A program made the translations under genes and the position numbers. Shown in pieces: positions 16,705 through 24,547 of a stretch of 64,000 nt of DNA. The DNA comes from Nocardioides plantarum (lineage in GTDB: Bacteria > Actinomycetota > Actinomycetes > Propionibacteriales > Nocardioidaceae), in the NCBI RefSeq assembly GCF_006346395.1, contig NZ_VDMS01000001.1:2356001-2420000 (forward strand), written 5' to 3'. Position 1 is the stretch's first letter; the number at the start of each line of letters is the position of its first letter. Under the pieces are notes generated by a model that was not told the DNA's origin, searched no databases, and saw nothing but the letters and a program-made list of their open reading frames with translations.

Positions 16705-17774
16705 CCGGGCCGACCCCTGACCCCTCCAGCTCGGCGGTCCGCGACGAGGACGCCTTCGACGTCCCCGCGGTGGCGGCGTACCTCGGGCGTGGCCCCATCG
16801 CCGGCGTCCGCCAGTTCCGCGGCGGCGCCAGCAACCTCACCTACCTCCTGCAGTACGACGCCGACGTGACCGGGCAGCCCGACCTGGTCCTGCGGCGTCC
16901 GCCGGCCGGCGCCAAGGCCAGGGGCGCCCACGACATGGCCCGCGAGCACGACGTCCAGGCCGCGCTCGCGCCGGTGTTTCCCCAGGTGCCCGCGATGGTC
17001 GCGCTGTGCACCGACGAGTCCGTCATCGGCAGCGAGTTCTACGTCATGGAGAAGGTCGCGGGCGCCATCCCGCGCCAGGACTTCGGCTTCCCGGTCTCGC
17101 CCGAGCAGGCCGACAACCTCTGCGACCGCGCTCTCGACACCCTCGTCGCCCTCCACGGCGTCGACGTCGACGCGGTACCGGCCCTGACCGCGCTCAACCG
17201 GGGTGACGGCTACGTCGCCCGGCAGGTCGGCGGCTGGACCAGGCGGTTCGCCGACGCGCGTACCGACGACACCGGCGACTGGAGCGACGTGCTCGCCTGG
17301 CTCGACGAGCACCAGCCGGCCGACGTCGCCCAGCGGCTCATCCACAACGACTTCCGGCTCGACAACCTCGTCCTCGACCCCGACACCCTCGGCGTACGCG
17401 CCGTCCTCGACTGGGAGATGGCGACCGTCGGCGACCCGCTGATGGACCTCGGCGGCGCGCTGGCCTACTGGGTCGAGGCGACCGACGACGAGGTGTTCCA
17501 GCTCTTCCGCCGCCAGCCGACCACGACCCCCGGCATGTGGACCCGCGACCGTCTCGTCGACGCCTACCTCGAGCGCTCCGGGCTGTCGCTGCCTGACGGC
17601 GGCTGGCGGTTCTACGAGGTGTTCGGGCTGTTCCGGCTCGCCGTGATCGCCCAGCAGATCTGGTACCGCTACGTGCACCGGCAGACCACCAACGAGTCCT
17701 ACGCCGTCTTCGGGCCGGCCGTCGGCTACCTCGAGACCCGCTGCCGCGGGCTGCTCAGCGGCGGGGCGAGCTGA
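16701..17774 (+). CDS. APH-like phosphotransferase family protein
   Basis: 357 residues from GTG 16701 (GTGA overlap with the dehydrogenase). Aminoglycoside-phosphotransferase/choline-kinase fold: FRGGASNLTYLL nucleotide loop, LVLRRPPAG lysine-equivalent strand, catalytic loop RLIHNDFRLDNLVLD with the Asp/Asn pair, and VLDWEMATVGDPLMDLGG as the metal-binding aspartate motif. This matches the kinase half of ACAD10/11 rather than antibiotic-resistance enzymes. Expected to phosphorylate a hydroxyl group on an acyl-CoA substrate that the neighbouring dehydrogenase then dehydrates. TGATG junction with the next gene. Confidence 0.85.
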   Translation: MTGPTPDPSSSAVRDEDAFDVPAVAAYLGRGPIAGVRQFRGGASNLTYLLQYDADVTGQPDLVLRRPPAGAKARGAHDMAREHDVQAALAPVFPQVPAMVALCTDESVIGSEFYVMEKVAGAIPRQDFGFPVSPEQADNLCDRALDTLVALHGVDVDAVPALTALNRGDGYVARQVGGWTRRFADARTDDTGDWSDVLAWLDEHQPADVAQRLIHNDFRLDNLVLDPDTLGVRAVLDWEMATVGDPLMDLGGALAYWVEATDDEVFQLFRRQPTTTPGMWTRDRLVDAYLERSGLSLPDGGWRFYEVFGLFRLAVIAQQIWYRYVHRQTTNESYAVFGPAVGYLETRCRGLLSGGAS

Positions 17775-18463
17775 TGGGGGTCGTGCTGCTGGTCCGCCAC
17801 GGCCAGGCGTCCTTCGGGGCCGACGACTACGACGTGCTGTCCCCGACCGGGTGGGAGCAGGGCCGGGCCCTCGGCTCGTGGCTGACCGGCGCGGGGGTCT
17901 CCCCGACGTCGCTGTGGCGGGGCGACATGCGCCGGCACCGCGAGACGCTCGAGGCCATGACTCAGACGGCCGGCTGGACCGACCTGCCCGAGGCGACGGT
18001 CGACCCCGAGTGGGACGAGTTCGACCACCTCGGCATCGTCGCGGGCTTCGCCGAGCTCACCGACGCCTTCGGAGGAGGAGGCGCCCCGACCGACCGGCGC
18101 GCCTTCCAGCGGGTCTTCGAGCAGGCCACCGCGCGGTGGACCGCCGGCGAGGGCGAGTACGACGAGACGTGGGCCGGGTTCGTGGCCCGCGTGCGCTCCG
18201 CGCTGGCCCGGGTCGCGGCGTCGGCCGGCTCGGGCGAGACCGCCGTCGTCGTCACCTCCGGCGGCGTGATCGCGGTGCTCGCGGCCGCGCTCGTCGACCC
18301 CGACGACGAGGACCCGGCCGCGCTGGCTCGCCGGTGGTCGCGCCTCAACGCGGTGACCGTCAACTCGTCGGTGACCCGCCTCGTGGTCGGCTCGACCGGC
18401 GCCCGGGTGCTCACCTTCAACGAGCACGCCCACCTCGGCGGCGACCTGCTCACCTACCGCTGA
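17774..18463 (+). CDS. Histidine phosphatase family protein
   Basis: 229 residues. Phosphoglycerate-mutase-like fold: RHGQ motif at the very N-terminus (VLLVRHGQASFG, catalytic H9), an arginine-rich second motif GDMRRHRET, and the C-terminal TSGGVI motif where a second histidine normally sits (VVTSGGVIAV); the usual GH pair reads SGG here, as in several actinobacterial paralogues. Translationally coupled to the kinase before it and the ribokinase after it (TGATG on both sides). A role in removing phosphate within the same acyl-CoA pathway is possible but unproven. Confidence 0.8.
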   Translation: MGVVLLVRHGQASFGADDYDVLSPTGWEQGRALGSWLTGAGVSPTSLWRGDMRRHRETLEAMTQTAGWTDLPEATVDPEWDEFDHLGIVAGFAELTDAFGGGGAPTDRRAFQRVFEQATARWTAGEGEYDETWAGFVARVRSALARVAASAGSGETAVVVTSGGVIAVLAAALVDPDDEDPAALARRWSRLNAVTVNSSVTRLVVGSTGARVLTFNEHAHLGGDLLTYR

Positions 18464-19362
18464 TGACGCTCGAGCCGCAGGGCGTGGTCGTCGTGGTCGG
18501 CGGGATCAACCAGGACGTCGTCGTGCGAGCCGAGCGTCGTCCGGGTGCCGGCGAGACCGTGGTCGGCGACGGCCCGGCGGTGGTCCCGGGCGGCAAGGGA
18601 GCCAACACGGCCGTCGCGGCGGCCCGGGCCGGGGCGTCGGTGGTGATGTGCGGCGCCGTCGGCGACGACGACGCGGGCCGGGCCCAGGTCGTCGCCCTCG
18701 CCGCCGAGCACGTCGACACTCGCGGCGTACGGGAGCGGGTCGGCACGGCCACCGGCGTCGCGATGATCGTGGTGACGCCCGACGGCGAGAACTCCATCGC
18801 CGTGGGCCGCGGCGCCAACGCGACCGTCACCGGGCCCGACGTACGCCGGGCCTGCGCCGGCGCCGCGGTGGTGCTCGCGCAGACCGAGGTCGGCGCGGAG
18901 CCGGCCGACTGGGCCGCGGCGGCCTGCGCCGGACGGTTCGTGCTGAGCCTGGCGCCGGTGCTCCCGCTGCGCGCCGAGACCCTCGCACTGGCCGACCCGG
19001 TGGTGCTCAACGAGACGGAGGCGGCCGAGGTCGTCGGTCGTGCGGCCGACGACCCCGCCGCGGCGGTGCTCGCGGCGACGGGCGCGCGAGCGGTCGTGGT
19101 CACCCTCGGCGCCCGCGGCGCGGCCTGGGCGGACGGTGCCTCGTCGGGCCGGGTCGCCGGCCACCTCGTCGCGGCCGACGACGTCGTTGACACCACGGGC
19201 GCCGGCGACTGCTTCACCGGCACCCTCGCCGCCCGACTCGCAGCCGGTGACAGCCTCGAGCTGGCGGTCACGGTCGCGGTGGCGGCCGCCGCTGAGTCGG
19301 TACGCCGGCCCGGCGCCCGGCGCCCGGGGCTGAGCGACGGGGGTCAGTCGGGCACGCCGTAG
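18463..19362 (+). CDS. rbsK: Ribokinase-like PfkB sugar kinase
   Basis: 299 residues starting on the previous stop (TGATG). PfkB signature 1 near PGGKGANTAVAAARAG and signature 2 DTTGAGDCFTG with catalytic base D249. The N-terminal GGINQDVVV and PGAGETV patterns match ribokinases, so D-ribose to ribose-5-phosphate is the likely reaction; deoxyribose or nucleoside-derived sugars are possible. No ribose transporter lies nearby. The stop codon TAG is part of the -10 box of the following gene. Confidence 0.8.
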   Translation: MTLEPQGVVVVVGGINQDVVVRAERRPGAGETVVGDGPAVVPGGKGANTAVAAARAGASVVMCGAVGDDDAGRAQVVALAAEHVDTRGVRERVGTATGVAMIVVTPDGENSIAVGRGANATVTGPDVRRACAGAAVVLAQTEVGAEPADWAAAACAGRFVLSLAPVLPLRAETLALADPVVLNETEAAEVVGRAADDPAAAVLAATGARAVVVTLGARGAAWADGASSGRVAGHLVAADDVVDTTGAGDCFTGTLAARLAAGDSLELAVTVAVAAAAESVRRPGARRPGLSDGGQSGTP

Positions 19363-19365
19363 GTT
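19360..19365 (+). promoter_or_regulatory. Putative -10 box TAGGTT, leaderless start
   Basis: TAGGTT, six bases before the ATG at 19372; its first three bases are the stop codon of the ribokinase gene. Confidence 0.5.
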
Positions 19366-19371
19366 CGCCGG

Positions 19372-19806
19372 ATGAGCCAGACGCTGCGCGTGGTGGGCCG
19401 GGTGCTGCTCGCCGCGGCGCTCGGCGTCGCCGGGATCGCCCACTTCGCCCGGACCGACGAGTTCCTGGGCCAGGTCCCGACGTTCCTGCCGTGGCGCGAC
19501 GCGATCGTGATCGTCTCCGGGGTCGTGGAGCTCATCCTGGCGATCGCGCTGCTGACGCTGCGCGGCAAGCGGCTCGCGCTGCTGGGGTGGGTGGTCGCGC
19601 TCTTCTTCGTCGCCGTCTTCCCCGGCAACGTGTGGCAGGCCGTCCACGGGTCGTCCTCCTTCGGCCTCGACACGACCACGAGCCGCGTCGTACGGCTGTT
19701 CTTCCAGCCGCTGCTCGTCGTCTGGGCGCTGTGGTGCACGGGGGCCTGGGCGCGGCGGGACCGGTGGCGCCCGACCCGCGCAATCGAACGGGTTGAGGGG
19801 TCCTAA
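19372..19806 (+). CDS. DoxX-like membrane protein
   Basis: 144 residues with four predicted membrane helices (VLLAAALGVAGIAHF, AIVIVSGVVELILAIALLTL, LALLGWVVALFFVAVFPGNVW, LLVVWALWC). AGIAHFARTDEFL and FFVAVFPGNVWQAVHG are typical of DoxX-family small membrane proteins, whose function in this subgroup is unknown. The last ~10 codons (RPTRAIERV) are formed by a type C palindrome at 19772-19795, so the original C-terminus has been replaced or extended by the repeat. Confidence 0.75.
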   Translation: MSQTLRVVGRVLLAAALGVAGIAHFARTDEFLGQVPTFLPWRDAIVIVSGVVELILAIALLTLRGKRLALLGWVVALFFVAVFPGNVWQAVHGSSSFGLDTTTSRVVRLFFQPLLVVWALWCTGAWARRDRWRPTRAIERVEGS

Positions 19807-19898
19807 GGGGGCATGGCGGATCCGACTCGTTCGATTGAACGGGTTGGTGGGCCCTGAGGGGTCGGGCCGGCGCCGACTCGTTCGATTGCACGAGTTGA
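19772..19898. repeat. Type C palindromic repeat, three copies
   Basis: Copies at 19772-19795, 19823-19847 and 19874-19898, again three in a row with ~27-base spacers as at 14733-14861. The first forms the 3' end of the DoxX-like gene; the last ends about a dozen bases before the TetR operator candidate. Arms GACTCGTTCGATTG / CGAGTTG. Confidence 0.8.
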
Positions 19899-19910
19899 CC
19901 CCGGACTTAA

Positions 19911-19924
19911 AGTCAGGCTTGACT
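19911..19924. promoter_or_regulatory. Candidate TetR operator AGTCAGGCTTGACT
   Basis: Inverted repeat AGTCA-GGCT-TGACT 32 bases before the TetR start. The right half is also a good -35 hexamer (TTGACT at 19919-19924), so repressor binding would block the promoter. Likely autoregulation and control of the acyl-CoA operon downstream. Confidence 0.5.
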
Positions 19925-19955
19925 GTTTGTTGATCGGTGCGGCATCGTCGAGGAC

Positions 19956-20573
19956 GTGACCACCGTCCCGACCACCCGCGTCCCGCAGGAGGAGCGCACC
20001 CGGGCAATGCGGGCGCGGCTGCTCGAGGCGACCGTCGACTGCCTGGTCGAGCGCGGCTTCACCGGTACGTCGACCACGCTGGTCTCCGAGCGGGCCGGGG
20101 TGAGTCGGGGTGCGCAGCTGCACCACTTCCCGAGCAAGAACGCCCTGGTGCTGGCCGCCGTCGAGCACCTCACGGTGGTGCGCGGCGCCGAGCTGGCCGC
20201 CGCCGCCGCGCGGCTGCCGACCGGCGCGACCCGCACCCGGGCGGTCCTCGAGATGCTGGGCGACCACTTCGCCTCGCCGGTGTTCTTCGCCGCGCTCGAG
20301 CTGTGGGTCGCCGCCCGCACCGACGAGGCCCTGCTGGCCGCGGTCGCCCCGCTCGAGCAGCGGGTCGGGCGCGAGGCACACCGGCTGGTCGTCGACGCCC
20401 TCGGTGCCGACGAGGCGCAGCCCGGCGTCCGCGAGCTGGTGCAGGCCACCCTCGACCTGGTCCGCGGCCTCGGCCTGGCGACCACCATCACCGACGACGC
20501 CAAGCGCCGCGGTCGCATCCTCGACCAGTGGGCCCTGGTGCTCGACACCCATCTCCAGGGGAGCCCGTCATGA
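19956..20573 (+). CDS. TetR family transcriptional regulator
   Basis: 205 residues from GTG 19956. N-terminal TetR HTH at about residues 15-65 (RARLLEATVDCLVERGFTGTST, then VSERAGVSRGAQLHHFPSKNALVLAAVEHL), followed by an all-helical ligand domain. The gene overlaps the next one (ATGA at 20570), so it heads the operon it most likely represses, with an acyl-CoA as probable ligand. A candidate operator lies at 19911-19924. Confidence 0.88.
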   Translation: MTTVPTTRVPQEERTRAMRARLLEATVDCLVERGFTGTSTTLVSERAGVSRGAQLHHFPSKNALVLAAVEHLTVVRGAELAAAAARLPTGATRTRAVLEMLGDHFASPVFFAALELWVAARTDEALLAAVAPLEQRVGREAHRLVVDALGADEAQPGVRELVQATLDLVRGLGLATTITDDAKRRGRILDQWALVLDTHLQGSPS

Positions 20574-21388
20574 CGCTGCTCGACGACCTGCTCGCCGACC
20601 TCGACGCCGAGGGCGACCGCCTGCGTGAGGTCGTCGCCGTCCTCGACGCCGACGGGTGGGCCACGCCGACGCTGGCGGAGGGTTGGACCGTCGCCACCCA
20701 GGTCGCCCACCTGCTCTGGACCGACGAGGCCGCCACCGCCGCCGCCCGCGCCCACCTCGAGCCCGAGCCCTGGGACGCGATCGTGCGGGCCGGCGCGGCC
20801 GACATCGACCACTTCGTCGACGACGGCGCCCACGAGCTCGCCGCCCTCGCCCCGATCGAGCTGCTCACCGGCTGGGACGCCGCCCGCGTCGCCCTGGCCG
20901 ACGCCCTGCGCGCGGTGCCCGCGGGGCAGAAGATGCCGTGGTTCGGTCCGCCGATGTCGGCGGCCTCGATGGTCACCGCACGGTTCATGGAGACCTGGGC
21001 CCACGCGCTCGACGTCCACGCCGCCCTGGGGCTCGAGGCCGAGCAGACCGACCGGATCCGCCACGTCGCCCACCTCGGCGTACGCACCCGCGGGTTCTCC
21101 TTCGTCAACCGCGGCCTCGACGTGCCGCCGGCCGACGTACGCGTCGTGCTGACCGCGCCGAGCGGCGACACCTGGGAGTGGGGCGACGCCGACGCGGCCG
21201 AGTCGGTGACCGGCAGCGCGCTCGACTTCTGCGCCCTGGTCACCCAGCGGGTCCACCGCGGCGACACCGACCTCGTCGCCGTCGGTCCCGGCGCCGACGC
21301 GTGGCTCGACGTCGCCCAGGCCTTCGCCGGGCCACCCGGACCCGGCCGTGTGTCTCGACAGGCTCGACAGCCGAGGGAGTCATCGTGA
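20570..21388 (+). CDS. DinB/MDMPI-fold protein, TIGR03084-like
   Basis: 272 residues from ATG 20570 (ATGA overlap with TetR). Four-helix DinB / mycothiol-dependent maleylpyruvate isomerase fold: WTVATQVAHLLWTDEA at helix 2 and METWAHALDVHAALG at helix 3 supply the three histidines expected to bind a metal. Members of this set (TIGR03084) accompany AtuA-like and acyl-CoA carboxylase genes in actinobacteria; the reaction is unknown. The last residues (VSRQARQPRESS) come from a type B repeat at 21349-21377, i.e. the C-terminus has been overwritten by the element. GTGA overlap with the next gene. Confidence 0.78.
   Translation: MTLLDDLLADLDAEGDRLREVVAVLDADGWATPTLAEGWTVATQVAHLLWTDEAATAAARAHLEPEPWDAIVRAGAADIDHFVDDGAHELAALAPIELLTGWDAARVALADALRAVPAGQKMPWFGPPMSAASMVTARFMETWAHALDVHAALGLEAEQTDRIRHVAHLGVRTRGFSFVNRGLDVPPADVRVVLTAPSGDTWEWGDADAAESVTGSALDFCALVTQRVHRGDTDLVAVGPGADAWLDVAQAFAGPPGPGRVSRQARQPRESS
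21349..21377. repeat. Type B repeat at the end of a coding region
   Basis: GTGTCTCGACAGGCTCGACAGCC-like copy forming the last codons of the DinB-like gene. Read one frame away from the copies inside the carboxylase and TrpEG genes, giving VSRQARQ rather than VSTGST. Confidence 0.65.
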
Positions 21389-23175
21389 GCGTCCTGCGCA
21401 TCGGCAACTGCTCCGGCTTCTACGGCGACCGCCTGTCGGCGATGCGCGAGATGCTGGAGGGGAGCGTCGACGGCCAGGGCCTCGACGTCCTCACCGGCGA
21501 CTACCTCGCCGAGCTGACCATGCTGATCCTCGGCAAGGACACGATGAAGGACCCGAGCCTCGGCTACGCGCGCACCTTCGTCCGTCAGGTCGAGGACACC
21601 CTGGGCCTGGCCCTCGAGCGTGGTGTCCGCATCGTCAGCAACGCCGGGGGGCTCAACCCCGCCGGGCTCGCCGAGCGGCTGCGCGAGGTGGCCCGCGGCC
21701 TCGGCCTCGACCCCGCGATCGCCCACGTCGAGGGCGACGACGTCCGGTCGCTCTCGTTTGACGGCGCCCTGACCGCCAACGCCTACCTCGGCGGGTTCGG
21801 CATCGCCGCAGCGCTGCGCGCCGGCGCCGACATCGTGGTCACCGGCCGCGTCACCGACGCCTCGCTCGTCGTGGGCCCGGCCGTCGCCCACCACGGCTGG
21901 ACCGACACGTCGTACGACGAGCTCGCCGGCGCGGTGGTCGCGGGGCACGTCCTCGAGTGCGGCACCCAGGCCACCGGCGGCAACTTCTCCGGCTTCAAGG
22001 ACCTGCCCCTCGACGGCCGGCCGCTGGGCTTCCCGCTGGCCGAGATCGCCGCCGACGGGTCGTTCGTGGTGACCAAGCACGACGACACCGGCGGCGCCGT
22101 CACCGTCGACACCGTCACCGCCCAGCTGGTCTACGAGATCCAGACGACGCGCTACCTCGGACCCGACGTCACCACCCACCTCGACACGATCCGTCTCGCA
22201 CCGGCCGGGCCCGACCGGGTGCGCGTCGACGGCGTCCGCGGCGAGGCCCCGCCCGAGCGGCTCAAGGTCTGCGTCAACACCCTGGGTGGGTTCCGCAACA
22301 CCATGGAGCTCGTCCTCACCGGCCTCGACATCGACGCCAAGGCCGACTGGGTGCGCTCGCAGGTAGACGGCGCCCTCACCGCCGCCACCGTCAGCTGGAC
22401 CCGTACCGCCCTCCCGACCCCAGGTGCCGACACCGAGGAGGGCTCGTCCTGCCTGCTGCGCGTCACCGCGATGGACGCCGAGGCCGGCCCGGTCGGCAAG
22501 GCGTTCACCGGTCCGCTCGTCGAGCTCGCGCTCGGCTCCTACCCCGGCTTCACGATGACCGCGCCGCCCGGCCCGCCGACCCCCTACGGCGTCTACCGCC
22601 CCGAGTACGTCGACCGCGCGGCCGTCACCCACACCGTCGTCCACGCCGACGGCACCCGCGAGGTCGTGGCCGACCCCCCGGCGTACGCCGTCGTCGACGA
22701 GAGCATCGGCCGCCGACCCTCGCCCTTCCCGGCCCCGCACGACACCGTCACCCGTCGGGTCCCGTTCGGGTCGTTCGTGCACGCGCGCTCCGGCGACAAG
22801 GGCGGCGACGCCAACCTCGGGCTGTGGGTCGCCCACGGGGTCTCGACAGGCTCGACCACCGAGGACGGCTCGACCACCGAGGACGGCTCGACCACCGAGG
22901 ACGGCTCGACCACCGAGGACGGCGCCCTGTACGCCGCCCGCGTGACCTGGCTGTCCAAGTTCGTCACCGCGCGCCGCGTGCGCGAGCTGGTGCCGGAGGC
23001 CGCCGACCTCGAGGTCGAGGTCTACCTGCTGCCCAACCTCGGCGCCGTCAACGTGCTGATCCGCGGCCTCCTCGGCGAGGGCGTGGCCGCCTCCACCCGC
23101 TTCGACCCCCAGGCCAAGGGCCTGGGCGAGTGGGTCCGCTCGCGCTCCGTCCACATCCAAGAGGGGTTGCTGTGA
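21385..23175 (+). CDS. AtuA-like (DUF1446) acyclic terpene utilisation protein
   Basis: 596 residues from GTG 21385 (GTGA overlap). The DUF1446/AtuA domain fills residues ~1-450: IGNCSGFYGDR, SNAGGLNP, VTGRVTDASLVVGP, ATGGNFSGF. The C-terminal ~110 residues are the second domain found in longer family members (SGDKGGDANLGLWV to VNVLIRGLLGEGVAASTRFDPQAKGLGE). Between GLWVAHG and ALYAARV lies an in-frame array of four STTEDG units made by a type B repeat. AtuA is required for citronellol/geraniol catabolism but its reaction is not settled. Coupled with acyl-CoA dehydrogenases and a biotin carboxylase, as in atu and leucine-type operons. Confidence 0.82.
   Translation: MSVLRIGNCSGFYGDRLSAMREMLEGSVDGQGLDVLTGDYLAELTMLILGKDTMKDPSLGYARTFVRQVEDTLGLALERGVRIVSNAGGLNPAGLAERLREVARGLGLDPAIAHVEGDDVRSLSFDGALTANAYLGGFGIAAALRAGADIVVTGRVTDASLVVGPAVAHHGWTDTSYDELAGAVVAGHVLECGTQATGGNFSGFKDLPLDGRPLGFPLAEIAADGSFVVTKHDDTGGAVTVDTVTAQLVYEIQTTRYLGPDVTTHLDTIRLAPAGPDRVRVDGVRGEAPPERLKVCVNTLGGFRNTMELVLTGLDIDAKADWVRSQVDGALTAATVSWTRTALPTPGADTEEGSSCLLRVTAMDAEAGPVGKAFTGPLVELALGSYPGFTMTAPPGPPTPYGVYRPEYVDRAAVTHTVVHADGTREVVADPPAYAVVDESIGRRPSPFPAPHDTVTRRVPFGSFVHARSGDKGGDANLGLWVAHGVSTGSTTEDGSTTEDGSTTEDGSTTEDGALYAARVTWLSKFVTARRVRELVPEAADLEVEVYLLPNLGAVNVLIRGLLGEGVAASTRFDPQAKGLGEWVRSRSVHIQEGLL
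22839..22920. repeat. Type B element expanded to four 18-bp tandem units, in frame
   Basis: GGTCTCGACAGG is followed by four perfect copies of GGCTCGACCACCGAGGAC (22849-22920). Length is a multiple of three and it adds STTEDGx4 to the AtuA-like protein at a domain-surface loop. Confidence 0.88.
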
Positions 23176-23194
23176 TGCCAGGTCGTCCCACGTC

Positions 23195-23312
23195 GGTCGA
23201 GGTGCGAGGAGCGCTGGCTCCGAGCCTCGAGACCGCGGCAGGAGCACACCGGCTCGACCATGACGCTGCGGTGGTCTCGAGGCTCGGCCGCGGGCGGCCT
23301 CGCACCTCGACC
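23195..23312. repeat. Type A palindromic repeat, two inverted copies
   Basis: Copy 1 at 23195-23234 has core GGAGCGCTGGCTCC; copy 2 (inverted) at 23271-23312 has core GGCCGCGGGCGGCC. Both cores are self-complementary but different, with conserved flanks. They occupy the gap before the acyl-CoA dehydrogenase gene. Confidence 0.78.
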
Positions 23313-23332
23313 GACGTCGGGAAGGACCTGGC

Positions 23333-24466
23333 ATGAGCGATCTCCACGACCTCGGCGCCGAGTTCACCCGTCGCGAGGTGCTGCCCCACCTCGACCGGTG
23401 GGAGGACGACGGCACCCTGCCGCGCGAGCTGCACCAGGCCGCGGCCAGGCAGGGCCTGCTCGGTGTCGGGTTCCCCGAGGAGGTCGGCGGCGGCGGGGGA
23501 GACCTGCTCGACACCACCGACCTGCAGGAGGGCATGTTCGCCGCGGGGGCGTCGTCCGGGCTGATGGCGGGGCTGTTCACCCACGGCATCGCGCTGCCCC
23601 ATGTCGTCTCGGCGGCGATGAAGTCCGGTGACCACGACCTCGTCGACCGGTTCGTGCGCCCGACCCTGGCCGGTGAGCTGATCGGCTCGCTGGCCGTCAC
23701 CGAGCCGGGTGGCGGGTCCGACGTCGCCGCCGTACGGACGACGGCCGTGCGCGGCGGCGACCACTACGTCGTCAACGGCGCCAAGACCTTCATCACCTCC
23801 GGCACCCGCGCCGACTACGTGACGACCGCCGTACGCACCGGAGGCCCGGGTCATGCCGGCCTCTCGCTGCTGGTCGTCGAGACGGACACGCCCGGCTTCA
23901 CCGTCGACCGCAGTCTGCGCAAGATGGGCTGGCACTGCTCCGACACCGCCGAGCTGTCCTACGTCGACGTCCGGGTCCCGGTCGCCAACCTGGTCGGGGT
24001 GGAGGGCCACGGCTTCTACCAGATCGCCGAGCAGTTCGTCGTGGAGCGACTCGGGCTCGCGACCCACGCCTACGGCATCGCCGGCCGCGCGCTCGAGCTC
24101 ACCGCGGCGTACGCCCGCCAGCGCGAGACCTTCGGCAAGCCGCTCGTCGCCAACCAGGTCGTGCGACACAAGCTGGTCGAGATGCGCCGCCAGGTCGAGG
24201 TCGCCCGGGTCTACGCCCGCGAGGTCGCGCGCCGCCACGTCGCCGGCGAGAGCGTCATCGCCGAGGCGTGCCTGGCCAAGCAGACCGCGTGCGACGCGGC
24301 GACGTACGTCGTTGACCAGGCCGTCCAGCTGCACGGCGGCGCGGGATACATGCACGGCACCGAGGTGGAGCGGCACTACCGCGACGCCCGCATCCTGCCC
24401 ATCGGCGGCGGTGCGACCGAGGTCCTCACCGACCTGGCGGCCAAGCTCATGGGCTACGCGTCGTGA
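23333..24466 (+). CDS. Acyl-CoA dehydrogenase (isovaleryl/short-branched type)
   Basis: 377 residues. Complete acyl-CoA dehydrogenase: SLAVTEPGGGSDVAAVRT flavin-binding strand, VVNGAKTFITSGTRADY, helical C-terminus with QLHGGAGYMHGTEVERHYRDARILPIGGGATEVLTD, in which the Glu of GATEV is the usual active-site base position of the short/medium group. It would form the 2,3-double bond that the downstream carboxylase substrate needs (isovaleryl-CoA to 3-methylcrotonyl-CoA, or citronellyl-CoA to geranyl-CoA). ATG 23333 follows GGGAAGGA. Confidence 0.88.
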   Translation: MSDLHDLGAEFTRREVLPHLDRWEDDGTLPRELHQAAARQGLLGVGFPEEVGGGGGDLLDTTDLQEGMFAAGASSGLMAGLFTHGIALPHVVSAAMKSGDHDLVDRFVRPTLAGELIGSLAVTEPGGGSDVAAVRTTAVRGGDHYVVNGAKTFITSGTRADYVTTAVRTGGPGHAGLSLLVVETDTPGFTVDRSLRKMGWHCSDTAELSYVDVRVPVANLVGVEGHGFYQIAEQFVVERLGLATHAYGIAGRALELTAAYARQRETFGKPLVANQVVRHKLVEMRRQVEVARVYAREVARRHVAGESVIAEACLAKQTACDAATYVVDQAVQLHGGAGYMHGTEVERHYRDARILPIGGGATEVLTDLAAKLMGYAS

Positions 24467-24474
24467 GGCAACGG

Positions 24475-24507
24475 GGTCTCGAGGCTCGCTCCGCTCGCAC
24501 CTCGACC
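24475..24507. repeat. Type A repeat, single copy
   Basis: GGTCTCGAGGCTCGCTCC... to GCACCTCGACC, directly after the acyl-CoA dehydrogenase stop. Matches copy 1 at 11694-11727 base for base over the shared part. Confidence 0.75.
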
Positions 24508-24547
24508 GCCGTTGCGTCCACCACTGCAGTGAACGGGGATCAGAAGC

